Notes: generated by a model not told the origin, from the sequence alone. Shown: positions 8,667 to 16,601, numbered from the stretch's first letter. The stretch: DNA of 39,165 nt from an uncultured archaeon (GCA_937138675.1 CAKZPG010000062.1:1-39165), one strand, 5' to 3'. Program-made: numbers and translations.

Positions 8667-9230
8667 TTAATCCGACCGCTCGAACTCGGTCGGTCCGTCG
8701 CCGACGTACTGGTAGTCGACCCCCGCGCGTTCGGCGGTCAGCTCGTCGCGCTCGGAATCGCCGACGAACAGCGAGCGGCCGGGGTCGGCGTTGACGCGAC
8801 GGATGGCGGCGAGCAGCGGTTCCGGGTCTGGCTTGCGCGTCGTGACGCTGTCCCGGCCGACAGTTGCGCCGACGGCGTCCGCGAGGTTGTGCGCGTCTAA
8901 GGCGATGCGCACAGCGGCCTCGCAGTTGAGTGAGCAGACAGCTGTCGTCCGGCCGGCGTCCGCGAGTGCCGAGAGGTCGTCGGCAGCAGCCAGGCGCTTC
9001 GAGCGCTCGGCGCCCTGACGCTCGTGCTCACAGAGCAGGTCGTGGACCCCGTCAAACCCTTGCTCGTCGGCGAGGTCCAGCGCGCTCCAGGCGCTCTCGG
9101 TCGGTTCGAAGCCGTGGTCTTCGACTATCGCAGCCGTCTGTTGGTCGACACTCACCCAGTCCACATCGAGATGAGCAACGGTGCCGTCGAGGTCGAACAC
9201 GACCGCGTCGTAGCCCTCGTACTCCTCCAT
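8667..9230 (-). CDS. HAD-superfamily hydrolase
   Basis: A 187-residue HAD hydrolase of the phosphoglycolate-phosphatase-like group. Motif I is VFDLDGTVAHLDVDW (nucleophile and acid/base Asp in DLDGT), a short cap follows (about 20-85), motif II is CSLN, motif III is the Lys of TRKPDPEP, and motif IV is FVGDSERDELTAERAG. All catalytic positions are present, so it should be an active small-molecule phosphatase, but the substrate cannot be deduced. The ATG at 9230 gives the start. It is divergent from the secreted protein gene. Confidence 0.9.
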   Translation of the reverse strand: MEEYEGYDAVVFDLDGTVAHLDVDWVSVDQQTAAIVEDHGFEPTESAWSALDLADEQGFDGVHDLLCEHERQGAERSKRLAAADDLSALADAGRTTAVCSLNCEAAVRIALDAHNLADAVGATVGRDSVTTRKPDPEPLLAAIRRVNADPGRSLFVGDSERDELTAERAGVDYQYVGDGPTEFERSD

Positions 9231-9276
9231 ATCGACGTGTAGAAGTCCGGCAACAAAGACGCCTCGGACGGCGGAT

Positions 9277-9285
9277 AGTTTATGA
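9277..9285 (+). promoter_or_regulatory. TATA-like element fixing the start of the secreted protein gene
   Basis: AGTTTATGA is centred about 28 nt before the ATG at 9309. That spacing supports 9309 as a leaderless start and argues against the alternative at 9282, which would lie inside the promoter. Confidence 0.5.
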
Positions 9286-9308
9286 ACTGTTGGATTGACG
9301 TGCGAACG

Positions 9309-10562
9309 ATGACTGGAATTCGCTCGAATCGTTCCCGGCGGACAGTAGCGCTTGTTGCTGTTGTCCTCGCGGCACTCGTCGTCGTACCGGCAACCGCCCC
9401 GGTTGCGACCGCACAGTCGGGTGACCGTGTGACCGTCACTGTTCTCGTGACGACCGATCGTGAGATCCCCGTCCCCGACGCGACAGTGACCGCGGCATGG
9501 GACGGCGGCGAGACGCAGGGGACTACCGCCGGCAACGGCAAAGTGTTTCTTGATGTGCCCCGCGGCGCGACCGTTTCATTCGACGCCGACCAGTCCGACT
9601 ACACGAGAAATAGTCCGCTCCGGCGGACTATCGGCCCGGCCACCGACCAGGTGACCGTTGAGGTGTCGGTAGCCGTGCAGTTCACCTACCGGGTGAGCGA
9701 TGCCGACGGCGACCCACTCTCAGGCACTGATGTCAGCGTCCTCAACGACCGCGGCAGTGAGATCGCTGGCGGTGAGACCGGGTCGGACGGTCGCTACGCG
9801 ACCCCCCGGCTCGCCGCTGCCGACTACACTGTCCGGTTTGAGCGCGCGGGCTACTTCACCGTCAATCGTTCCGAGAGCGGCACGCAGTCGGTGATCCGGC
9901 CGATTACGCTGGAACGCGGTCTCGCGACCCTCGCGATCAATGTCACTGACTCGCGGACCGGGGAGCCCCTTGAGGGCGCGACGGTTGAGGCCAACACTGT
10001 GTCGGGCGAGACTGACGCCGACGGCCGTATCAACCTCGACGTTCCGGTCAACGACGAGGTGGCCGTCGACGTCTCGCTTACCGGCCATGACGCCACAACC
10101 CGGAGCTTCACCACCGGTGAAGCGAGCCGCACGGTGACTGTCTCGCTCGCCCGTTTGCCGAACCTCACGACCTCGACCGCAAACGACCGTGTCGTCGTCG
10201 GCGAATCCACCCTTGTCTCGGTCCGGGACGCGTACGACGACCCGGCGGCGAACGCTACCGTCATCGTCGACGGCGAGAAGGCTGGCGAGACTGACGCCGA
10301 CGGAGAACTCCTCGTGACTGTCGAGTCGGCGGGCGACCATGAGATACGGGCCCAGCGCGGGAACATCCGCTCAGAGACTGTCGTCGTCGAGGGTGTCGCA
10401 ACCGGCGACGCCGGGGGAGCGACCACGACGCCGGCCACCTCTACTGGTGCTGTCCGCACGCCGTCGTCCGGACTGGCGCCCGGCTTCGGGGTCGGGGCCG
10501 GTCTCGTCGCCCTCACACTCATCCTCGCCCTCGGCTACGCCGTCCGCTCGTCACGCAGGTGA
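9309..10562 (+). CDS. Secreted beta-sandwich repeat protein with PGF-CTERM anchor
   Basis: A 417-residue exported protein. The N-terminus has Arg-rich residues, a hydrophobic core (VALVAVVLAALVVVPATAPV) and AxA-like VATAQS, a Sec signal peptide of about 36 residues. The body holds about four carboxypeptidase-regulatory/Ig-like repeats, each with a G(E/A)(T/P)...TDADGRxxLDV turn (for example GETDADGRINLDVP and GETDADGELLVTV). A Thr/Ser/Pro linker precedes APGFGVGAGL at about 390-399, a hydrophobic helix and RSSRR: the PGF-CTERM signal processed by archaeosortase A, which attaches the C-terminus to a lipid. So it is likely a cell-surface protein; no enzymatic domain is seen and its role is unknown. 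Confidence 0.85.
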   Translation: MTGIRSNRSRRTVALVAVVLAALVVVPATAPVATAQSGDRVTVTVLVTTDREIPVPDATVTAAWDGGETQGTTAGNGKVFLDVPRGATVSFDADQSDYTRNSPLRRTIGPATDQVTVEVSVAVQFTYRVSDADGDPLSGTDVSVLNDRGSEIAGGETGSDGRYATPRLAAADYTVRFERAGYFTVNRSESGTQSVIRPITLERGLATLAINVTDSRTGEPLEGATVEANTVSGETDADGRINLDVPVNDEVAVDVSLTGHDATTRSFTTGEASRTVTVSLARLPNLTTSTANDRVVVGESTLVSVRDAYDDPAANATVIVDGEKAGETDADGELLVTVESAGDHEIRAQRGNIRSETVVVEGVATGDAGGATTTPATSTGAVRTPSSGLAPGFGVGAGLVALTLILALGYAVRSSRR

Positions 10563-11251
10563 CACGCGTCAGCCCCGCGTCAGGGTGCGACCACTCGACA
10601 ACCGCAACGGGCCCGAATTCGACCATTGAGCGGACGTGGGTCCCGCCGCAGGCGGCTACGTCTTAGCCGTCGACGCACGATGCGGATGGCACCACCGGTG
10701 GCGAACGCGCCTGCCTCAGTCGCCTTGTTGAACGCCACGCGCTTGAGGCTACGGGCCTTCGCGGCTGGCTGCTCCCCCCACGTCACCGTGCGGGATTTCC
10801 AAACCGCGCGGTTCGTCGGCCGTTCGTGCCAAACGGGGACGTTGTCGTCGACGTCGGTTGGGGTGGTCAGGTCCACTCTCACTGTCTCCGTGCCGATGTC
10901 GAACCCGCCGCAGCCGAGACCCTCCCAGAGGCGCCGACCCGCTCCGAAGAGGACGTGACTCGCAGTGTGCGCGGGCGCAATACGTACGAAGTCCGTCGTC
11001 GACGACATTGATCACGTGGTCGTCGGGCACTATATCCGCCGTCTCCGCGAGGTGATAGACGACCCCACTATCGCGGCAGCGACGTGGTCGACGGTCGCGC
11101 CAGCGAGGGTCCCCCGATCAACAGGGTGTCAACCCCACACTGGGTAGAAGTGCGTCTCTTCGAGACGGACTGTGTCGCTACCGACGGCCGTGACGGTCGC
11201 CTCGAACTCCCGGGCCGATGGCTCGGCTGGCGCGAGTGAGTGTTGCGTCAC
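10560..11251 (-). pseudogene. Decayed alanyl-tRNA editing protein (AlaX)
   Basis: Fragments in different minus-strand frames line up in order with an AlaX-type editing domain, which removes Ser or Gly from mischarged tRNA-Ala. From the GTG near 11251: SLAPAEPSAREFEATVTAVG ... EETHFYPVWG then a stop; after a frame change, VVYHLAETADIVPDDHVINV and LRTYCARAH; after another, TASHVLFGAGRRLWEGLG through AFATGGAIRIV; then, after a further shift, a stop in DG*DVAACGGTHV (TAA where a Trp codon is expected) and the end LTRV. The zinc-site motifs HTASH and CGGTHV remain recognisable, but several frameshifts and two stops make it a pseudogene. Its end abuts the stop of the secreted protein gene. An intact 142-codon frame covers only the middle. 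Confidence 0.85.
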
Positions 11252-11285
11252 GGCCGCTCGTGGCACGCACGGCTCAAAACGACTA

Positions 11286-11834
11286 CTACTCTGTCTCGTC
11301 GGCCAGCACGACGCCGAGACGCTCCTCTAATTGGCTGACGACCGACCCGCCGACGCCGGCGCGGGCCGCCCGACCCTGCTCGACAGCCAGTACGTCGTCC
11401 TCGGCGACGTCAAGTTCCGTCGCCACCTCCTCGACTGTGAGACCGGCGTCCTGCCGGGCCGCCTCCGCGCGCTCGTCGTAGCCGCTCACAAGGTACGGAA
11501 GTCTGTCTTTTTCGTAATCCGTCCCCTCCTCCTCCCAGTGTTTCGAGTTACCGCGGCCGGCGTCGTAGATGCGCGCGGCGTTCTGCGCGGCGCGCTTCTT
11601 GCGGTCTCGCTCGCTGCCTCCGCCGCTCTGCCCGCCAGCCCCCGAGTTGGACCGTCGGCGCCCGTCGCTCCGGCCTCCGCTTTCGCCTTCGCTGTGGGGA
11701 GCACACTCGGGACAGACAAGCAGCTCCGCCCCGGCGACGTTCGCCGTCCGGAGATTCGCGGTTTCGCGGCCGCAAAGCTCGCAGCTCTCGCCGTTGCCTC
11801 CCCCGCCAGCTCCGCCGGTGGAGTACTTTGCCAT
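11286..11834 (-). CDS. MBF1-like HTH transcriptional regulator
   Basis: A 182-residue protein from the ATG at 11834 (MAKYSTGGAGGG). A Gly-rich start leads to a zinc ribbon (CELCGRET ... LLVCPECAPH), a long Gly/Ser/Arg-rich linker, then a C-terminal Cro/C1-type helix-turn-helix (AARQDAGLTVEEVATELDVAEDDVLAVEQG). This order is that of archaeal multiprotein bridging factor 1, which binds TBP/DNA and influences stress and translation-linked responses. A TATA-like GGTTTAAAATC (11856-11866) lies 22-32 nt before the ATG, so translation from 11873 is rejected and the message is probably leaderless. Confidence 0.88.
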   Translation of the reverse strand: MAKYSTGGAGGGGNGESCELCGRETANLRTANVAGAELLVCPECAPHSEGESGGRSDGRRRSNSGAGGQSGGGSERDRKKRAAQNAARIYDAGRGNSKHWEEEGTDYEKDRLPYLVSGYDERAEAARQDAGLTVEEVATELDVAEDDVLAVEQGRAARAGVGGSVVSQLEERLGVVLADETE

Positions 11835-11855
11835 ATATACTGTTAGGGCCCCGCC

Positions 11856-11866
11856 GATTTTAAACC
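11856..11866 (-). promoter_or_regulatory. TATA-like element of the MBF1-like gene
   Basis: GGTTTAAAATC on the minus strand lies 22-32 nt before the ATG at 11834, a good match in sequence and distance to a haloarchaeal TATA box for a leaderless transcript. Confidence 0.55.
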
Positions 11867-11963
11867 CGCGCACCTTTGAAATCGCCCTTTACGTTTTCAG
11901 CTCCAGTCCGCGGCCCCGACAGATAACCGTCATCCTCGAGGTGGTGGCGCTCGCACTCGTCCT

Positions 11964-12050
11964 GTGGCTGAGTTCGTCGACCGGGAAGCTGACATTGCGG
12001 CCCTCCAAGAGCGGTACGACACCGATAACCCCTCGCTAATCGCGGTCGGC
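11964..12050 (+). pseudogene. N-terminal stub of an archaeal ATPase (ATPase_2-like)
   Basis: A GTG-initiated frame encodes MAEFVDREADIAALQERYDT then DNPSLIAV, which is the typical opening of the archaeal STAND-like ATPase family (F(V/I)DRExELxxLxxRY...). Intact members continue straight into a YGRRRxGKT P-loop; here the sequence diverges just before it into an unrelated tail and runs into the tRNA-Leu region. With no P-loop this cannot be a working ATPase. It looks like a remnant cut off beside a tRNA gene. The rest of 11835-12132 shows no further gene. Confidence 0.6.
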
Positions 12051-12132
12051 TGGTCGGTCAGAGGGACTCGCGCGCTCACTGGCTCAACCCGCTGGATGCA
12101 CGGCTCGCTCGCCGGCTGGCATGGCGGAAAAC

Positions 12133-12217
12133 TGCGTGGGACCGGATTCGAACCGGCGGACCCCTATGGGACAGCGCCCTCAACGCTGCGCCGTTGACCT
12201 GGCTTGGCTACCCACGC
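12133..12217 (-). tRNA. tRNA-Leu (anticodon GAG)
   Basis: An 85-nt class II tRNA. The 7-bp acceptor stem is GCGTGGG / CCCACGC with discriminator A (position 12133), the D arm is GCC...GGC, the anticodon stem CAGCG/CGCTG encloses loop TTGAGGG (anticodon GAG, reading CUC/CUU), a long variable arm has the CCC-ATA-GGG stem, and the T arm has TTCGAAT. CCA is not encoded. An AT-rich TATCAAAAG (about 12245-12254) about 30 nt upstream on the minus strand is a plausible TATA box. No intron. Confidence 0.96.
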
Positions 12218-12324
12218 TCATTCAGTCTGCCGCATCCGACGCCACTTTTGATACCTCGGCGCTGAAGAAATGGCTTTCCATTCCCGACCGGTCTGCTCTT
12301 GTCCGTTGCGCTCCCAAATTTGCT

Positions 12325-12897
12325 ATGGACGACGGACTCGGGCACAGTCTTCGCCCGTACGTTCCCGCGCTTACCGCCGTGTTGTCGGTCACCGCGCTGG
12401 TACTTGTCTTTGCCGCGGCCCTCGGCGCCGTTCCGTCGGCACTGCTCCCCCGTGCCTCCGACGCTACGCTTGAGGCCATCCCGCACGTCAACGCCGGGGT
12501 CAGCGCGCTGGCGCTTCTGACTATTCCCGCGGGCGTTCTTGCGATTCGTCGCCGGCAGATTCGCCGCCACCGTGCGCTGATGCTCACCTCGACGGCGCTT
12601 TTCACCATCTTCCTCATGCTCTATCTCTACAAGGTGAGTATCGCAGGTCCCGCGCCGTTCCCGGGCCCCAACTCCGTATATACAACAGTCTACCTGCCGC
12701 TTCTCGCGGTCCATATCTTCCTTGCAGTCGTGACCGTCCCGCTCGTTATCTACGTTCTGCTCCTTGCCGGCACCCACCCTATCTCGGCGCTTCCATCGAC
12801 CCGTCACCCGCAGGTCGGACGGGTCGCTGCAGGGTTGTGGTTCGTCTCTTTCGCCCTCGGCGAGGCGGTCTACGCGATACTCTACGTGATCTACTAA
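12325..12897 (+). CDS. DUF420 family membrane protein
   Basis: A 190-residue integral membrane protein from the ATG at 12325. About five hydrophobic segments are seen (around residues 11-33, 44-68, 82-99, 114-140 and 166-190) with His residues in HVNAG, RRHRAL and VHIFL positioned as in DUF420/YozB-like proteins, which are related to heme-copper oxidase accessory membrane proteins. Function is not established. A frame open further upstream runs through the tRNA and is rejected. No partner gene for respiration is adjacent. Confidence 0.85.
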   Translation: MDDGLGHSLRPYVPALTAVLSVTALVLVFAAALGAVPSALLPRASDATLEAIPHVNAGVSALALLTIPAGVLAIRRRQIRRHRALMLTSTALFTIFLMLYLYKVSIAGPAPFPGPNSVYTTVYLPLLAVHIFLAVVTVPLVIYVLLLAGTHPISALPSTRHPQVGRVAAGLWFVSFALGEAVYAILYVIY

Positions 12898-12960
12898 CTA
12901 TCTAAACGCCCGTGCTATCACGGCACCGCCGGTTCGGCCCGGGGGGCCCGCGATATCGTG

Positions 12961-14505
12961 ATGACCGAAAGCGAACGCAAACCGCTCGCAGGCGAATCTG
13001 TCGCCATCGTCGGTGCCGGCTTCGGGGGGCTCTCGGCGGCCTGCCATCTTGCTGACCGAGGGGCCGACGTCGAGATCCTGGAGCGTCACGACCGCGTTGG
13101 CGGGGTCGCGAACCGGATCGAAGTCAACGGCTTCAGCTTCGACACCGGGCCGTCGTGGTATCTCATGCCCGAGACGTTCGAGCGGTTTTTCCGCGCATTC
13201 GACCGCTCGCCCGACGACTACTACGAGCTGACGCGCTTGGACCCGCAGTATCGCCTGTTCTGGCGCGACGGTGACCGGGCCGACGTGACGGCAGATCTCG
13301 ACGCAGTCCGGGACCTGTTCGAGTCCTACGAGGACGGCGCGGCAGCGGCGCTCGACCGCTATCTCGAAGACGCAGCAGAGGCCTACGAGGTGGGGATGGA
13401 GCGGTTCGTCTACAAGGACCGCTCGCGTCTTCGCGACCTTGTTGACCTCGACGTCGCTCGCTCGGCCCGGGGACTAACACTCCTCGGGACGATGGACGAC
13501 CACGTCGCAGAGTTTTTTGAGGAGCCGAAGCTCCAGCAGATCGTCCAGTACAGCCTCGTCTTTCTCGGCGGCTCGCCGCACAACACACCCGCGCTGTACA
13601 GTCTGATGACCCACGTCGACCTCGAACTCGGCGTCTACTACCCAAAGGGCGGCATCTACAATGTGGTCGAGGGGATCGCGGATCTCTCGCGCGACCTCGG
13701 CGTCCGCTTCTCGACCGGCGAGGCAGTCGAGTGGATCGACCGCGCGGGAGAGGGGTTCCACCTCGAGACCGAGTCGCGGACGCTCTCGCCCGACATTGTG
13801 GTCTGTAACGCAAACCCCGCCCATGTCGAACAAGACTTGCTCCCACCGGCAGGTCGGCGCTACGGCGAAGACTACTGGGACTCGCGCACCTACGCGCCGT
13901 CGGCGTACATGCTCTATTTAGGGGTCAGTGGGTCGGTTGACCCGCTCAAACACCACACGCTCGTTCTACCCGAGGACTGGGACCCACATTTCGCGAGCAT
14001 CTTCGACGACCCGCAGTGGCCCGACGATCCCGCCTATTATGTTAACGTTCCGTCGCTCACGGACGACGCGGTCGCGCCCGAGGGCTACGAGGCGGTCATC
14101 GTCTTAGTGCCGGTCGCGCCCGGTCTCACCGACGACGGGGCGGCGCGAGAGCAGTTCCGCGACCGAGTGCTCGCTGACCTCGCAGAGTACACCGGCGTCG
14201 ACCTACGTGACCGGATCGTCGTCGAGCGTGAAGCCTCGGTATCGACGTTCGCAGAGCAGTTCGGCGCGCCAAAGGGGACCGCCCTCGGCCTCGCCCACAC
14301 CCTCCGTCAGACTGGGCCGCTCCGACCGGTTCGGCGCGGCGGCTTCGAGGGAATCTATTATACAGGATCGTTTACCGGGCCTGGCATCGGCGTCCCGATG
14401 ACGCTGGTGAGCGGTGAACAGACGGCAGACGCGGTGGTCGCGGACGTGCGTGCTGACGAGGCTGACGGACCGCTCAAGCGTCTCGTGGCGACGATCGGGC
14501 GCTAG
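12961..14505 (+). CDS. crtI: Phytoene desaturase (CrtI-type)
   Basis: A 514-residue FAD-dependent carotenoid desaturase. The N-terminal dinucleotide fold VAIVGAGFGGLSAACHLADRGADVEILERHDRVGG (about 14-48) carries GxGxxG; GFSFDTGPSWYLMPETFERFF is the CrtI substrate-channel region, and the C-terminal GIYYTGSFTGPGIGVPMTLVSGEQTAD is the family's FAD-closing signature. It acts in bacterioruberin synthesis, converting phytoene toward lycopene; paralogous 3,4-desaturases (CrtD) are possible but the sequence pattern is closer to CrtI. The start is the ATG at 12961 (a GTG directly precedes it). Its stop overlaps that of purF in the shared palindrome CTAG at 14502-14505, so the genes converge with no space. 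Confidence 0.9.
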   Translation: MTESERKPLAGESVAIVGAGFGGLSAACHLADRGADVEILERHDRVGGVANRIEVNGFSFDTGPSWYLMPETFERFFRAFDRSPDDYYELTRLDPQYRLFWRDGDRADVTADLDAVRDLFESYEDGAAAALDRYLEDAAEAYEVGMERFVYKDRSRLRDLVDLDVARSARGLTLLGTMDDHVAEFFEEPKLQQIVQYSLVFLGGSPHNTPALYSLMTHVDLELGVYYPKGGIYNVVEGIADLSRDLGVRFSTGEAVEWIDRAGEGFHLETESRTLSPDIVVCNANPAHVEQDLLPPAGRRYGEDYWDSRTYAPSAYMLYLGVSGSVDPLKHHTLVLPEDWDPHFASIFDDPQWPDDPAYYVNVPSLTDDAVAPEGYEAVIVLVPVAPGLTDDGAAREQFRDRVLADLAEYTGVDLRDRIVVEREASVSTFAEQFGAPKGTALGLAHTLRQTGPLRPVRRGGFEGIYYTGSFTGPGIGVPMTLVSGEQTADAVVADVRADEADGPLKRLVATIGR

Positions 14506-15947
14506 ATCTCGGGACGGGCGACTTCGCGATCAGTCTCTTCGTCCTCGATGTCGTAGGGGTACTCCCCGGTGACACAGCCGGTACAGAGGCTCGACTCCCC
14601 GGCATCGAGGGCGTCCGCGACCGCGTCGAGCGAGAGATACGCGAGACTGTCGGCGCTAATCTCCTCACGGACCTCCTCAACGCTCCGGTCGGCGGCGATG
14701 AGTTCGTCGCGCGAGGCCATGTCGATCCCCATGTAACAGGGCGCTCGTATCGGCGGCGCACCGATACGGACGTGAACCTCGTCGGCGCCGGCGTCGCGCA
14801 GGAGCTCGACCAGTTGTGTCGAGGTGGTGCCCCGGACGACGCTGTCGTCGACGAGTGTCACCCGCCTACCCTCGACTGTCGAGCGGATGGGGTTTAGCTT
14901 TAGTCGGACTGCACGCTCGCGTTCGTCCTGTGTCGGCATGATGAACGTCCGACCGACGTAGCGGTTCTTCATTAGCCCCTCCGCGAACTCAACGTCAGCG
15001 TCCTCTTCGCCGGCAGCCTCGGCGTAGCCCGAGGCGAACGCTCGTCCGGAGTCGGGGACGGGCATCACCACGTCAGCGGGCACACCGCTCTCCTGCCAGA
15101 GCGCGCGCCCGAGAGCACGGCGGACCTCGTAGACCAGCGAGCCGTCGATCACCGAGTCGGGCCGGGCGAAGTAGACGTGTTCGAAGAAGCAGTGAGCCGG
15201 TTTAGGCTCCTCGACGAGGCGGTAGGAGTCGAAGCCACCTCCTTCCGGATCGAGAACGACGAGTTCGCCCGGGCGTACGTCTCGAACGAGCTTCCCGTCA
15301 AGGGCGTCGATGGCGGCGGATTCGCTCGCAACCACGTAGCCGTCGTCGAGCTTCCCGATACAGAGCGGGCGGTTACCGAGGGGGTCGCGCAGGCCCAGAA
15401 CCGTCTCGTCATGCATGATGGCCAGCGAGTACGACCCGTGGACCCGACTCATCGTCCGTTTGACCGCACGCACGAGGTCGGCGTCGAGCAGGTTGCGCGC
15501 GAGTTCGTGGGCGATCACCTCGGTGTCGCCGTCGGAGGTGAACGCGTGGCCCGCCGCCTCAAGCTCCGTGCGGAGTTCGTCGGTGTTGACGAGGTTTCCG
15601 TTGTGCGCGAGTCCGAGTGACCCAGATTTGAATGAGACGGCAAACGGCTGGGCACAGCAGGTGTTAAGCCCGCCTGAGGTTGGGTAGCGAACGTGACCGA
15701 TGCCGGCCGCCCCCCGAAGATCCTCGAGTGCAGCCTCGTCGATTGCATCACCGACGAGCCCACGCTCCACGTGGCTGTGCTGTTGAAACCCGTCGTGGGT
15801 TGCGATGCCCGCCGACTCCTGCCCGCGGTGCTGGAGCGCGTACATGGCGTAGTAGATCGGCCGCGCAACGTCGCGATCTGCCAGCGAGACCCCGACGACT
15901 CCACATTTCTCCGTCGCCCCCGTCGGTGACTCGGCCCGATCAGGCAT
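14502..15947 (-). CDS. purF: Amidophosphoribosyltransferase
   Basis: A 481-residue glutamine PRPP amidotransferase, first step of purine synthesis (PRPP + Gln to phosphoribosylamine). From ATG 15947 a short propeptide (MPDRAESPTGATEK) precedes catalytic Cys15 in CGVVGVSLADRD, an Ntn-hydrolase start needing removal of the leader. The N-terminal glutaminase contains ALQHRGQESAGIAT and HNGNLVNTDELR; the C-terminal PRPP loop is LVDDSVVRGTTSTQL. Later Cys residues (near CTGCVTGEYPYD) may bind a Fe-S cluster as in B. subtilis-type enzymes. GGTTTTTCC about 30 nt before the ATG looks like its TATA box. Confidence 0.96.
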   Translation of the reverse strand: MPDRAESPTGATEKCGVVGVSLADRDVARPIYYAMYALQHRGQESAGIATHDGFQQHSHVERGLVGDAIDEAALEDLRGAAGIGHVRYPTSGGLNTCCAQPFAVSFKSGSLGLAHNGNLVNTDELRTELEAAGHAFTSDGDTEVIAHELARNLLDADLVRAVKRTMSRVHGSYSLAIMHDETVLGLRDPLGNRPLCIGKLDDGYVVASESAAIDALDGKLVRDVRPGELVVLDPEGGGFDSYRLVEEPKPAHCFFEHVYFARPDSVIDGSLVYEVRRALGRALWQESGVPADVVMPVPDSGRAFASGYAEAAGEEDADVEFAEGLMKNRYVGRTFIMPTQDERERAVRLKLNPIRSTVEGRRVTLVDDSVVRGTTSTQLVELLRDAGADEVHVRIGAPPIRAPCYMGIDMASRDELIAADRSVEEVREEISADSLAYLSLDAVADALDAGESSLCTGCVTGEYPYDIEDEETDREVARPEI

Positions 15948-16018
15948 AGCTCGCGGTCCGGGCGCACGGGGGAAAAACCCTCGTGGTCGTGCCACAGTCG
16001 CCGGTTCCGAGCCTGCGT

Positions 16019-16038
16019 CGATCCACAACTGTGGATCG
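16019..16038. repeat. Perfect 9-bp inverted repeat between purF and rpl37e
   Basis: CGATCCACA-AC-TGTGGATCG has perfect 9-bp arms and a 2-nt spacer. It lies about 40 nt upstream of the inferred purF TATA box and about 80 nt after the end of rpl37e, so it could be a purF operator or activator site or a 3' hairpin of the lsm-rpl37e message. Confidence 0.5.
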
Positions 16039-16119
16039 TTTCGGGTGGACCACGACCCCGTCGTTCGGCCGTATGGCGTGGCTGTTGCTCACGGGCTAAG
16101 ATCGGAAGAACGAGCGGAG

Positions 16120-16293
16120 CTACTCGCCGGCTTTCGTCTGCCACTCGTAGCTCCGGCGCTTCGCAGAGTCGCCGAACCCACACGATGCACAGACGCTCTT
16201 TTTTACGTGATATGACTTCTCGCCACAGCGACGACACTTGACGTGTGTCGTCGTGTTCTTTTTCCCCTGACTCGGGGTCCCGGCTCCCGTCAT
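16120..16293 (-). CDS. rpl37e: 50S ribosomal protein L37e
   Basis: A 57-residue protein, too short for many ORF filters, read from ATG 16293 to TAG. The zinc motif is [22 protein letters not shown] (CxxC-x14-CxxC, residues 20-40), followed by [10 protein letters not shown], the eL37 signature. It is part of the large subunit. The ATG overlaps the lsm stop (ATGA), which indicates an lsm-rpl37e operon with translational coupling, the conserved archaeal arrangement. Confidence 0.97.
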   Translation of the reverse strand: MTGAGTPSQGKKNTTTHVKCRRCGEKSYHVKKSVCASCGFGDSAKRRSYEWQTKAGE

Positions 16294-16517
16294 GTTTCTA
16301 TCGAGACGACGTTATCGCCTCGGATAATCGTTGTGTCTTGGACGAGGTGGACGTCGCGATCGGCCTCCGCCCCTTCCCCATCTGCCGGGTCGAGTACTAC
16401 GTTCATGTGCTGGTCGTAGCCGTCGAGGCGACCGTGGAATGTGCGGCCGTCTTTCAGTTCGACGGTGACAGGCGTCTTCAGCGACGCCTCGAGGGCGTCC
16501 AGCGGTCGGTCGCTCAC
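16290..16517 (-). CDS. lsm: Sm-like RNA-binding protein (LSm)
   Basis: A 75-residue Lsm protein from GTG at 16517. Sm1 is [29 protein letters not shown] (about 14-42) with the D-x-h-M-N RNA-contact motif, and Sm2 is [12 protein letters not shown] at the end, with the canonical IRGDNV. These proteins form heptameric rings that bind U-rich RNA and partner with sRNAs and RNA decay factors. The acidic linker ([10 protein letters not shown]) is haloarchaeal. An in-frame region upstream to 16736 is open but crosses the promoter, so the GTG is preferred. It overlaps rpl37e by 3 nt and is divergent from RNase J. Confidence 0.96.
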   Translation of the reverse strand: MSDRPLDALEASLKTPVTVELKDGRTFHGRLDGYDQHMNVVLDPADGEGAEADRDVHLVQDTTIIRGDNVVSIET

Positions 16518-16535
16518 AGCTATATTCCTGCGAGC

Positions 16536-16562
16536 GCTGTGTTTAAGTTTACCGAACACAGC
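16536..16562 (-). promoter_or_regulatory. lsm-rpl37e promoter framed by an 8-bp inverted repeat
   Basis: A TATA-like AAACTTAAAC lies about 25-32 nt before the lsm GTG. It sits within the 11-nt centre of a perfect inverted repeat GCTGTGTT / AACACAGC (16536-16543 and 16555-16562). A dimeric factor bound here would block or reposition TBP, so this is a candidate operator for autoregulation or repression. Confidence 0.5.
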
Positions 16563-16577
16563 CCCGACCGACCCGGG

Positions 16578-16590
16578 TATTTTTAATATC
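16578..16590 (+). promoter_or_regulatory. TATA box of the RNase J operon
   Basis: TATTTTTAATATC is the strongest AT-rich TATA match between lsm and RNase J. It predicts transcription start near 16605-16612, about 130 nt before the RNase J ATG, an unusually long leader for a haloarchaeal gene. Confidence 0.5.
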
Positions 16591-16601
16591 GGGGCATCGA
16601 A

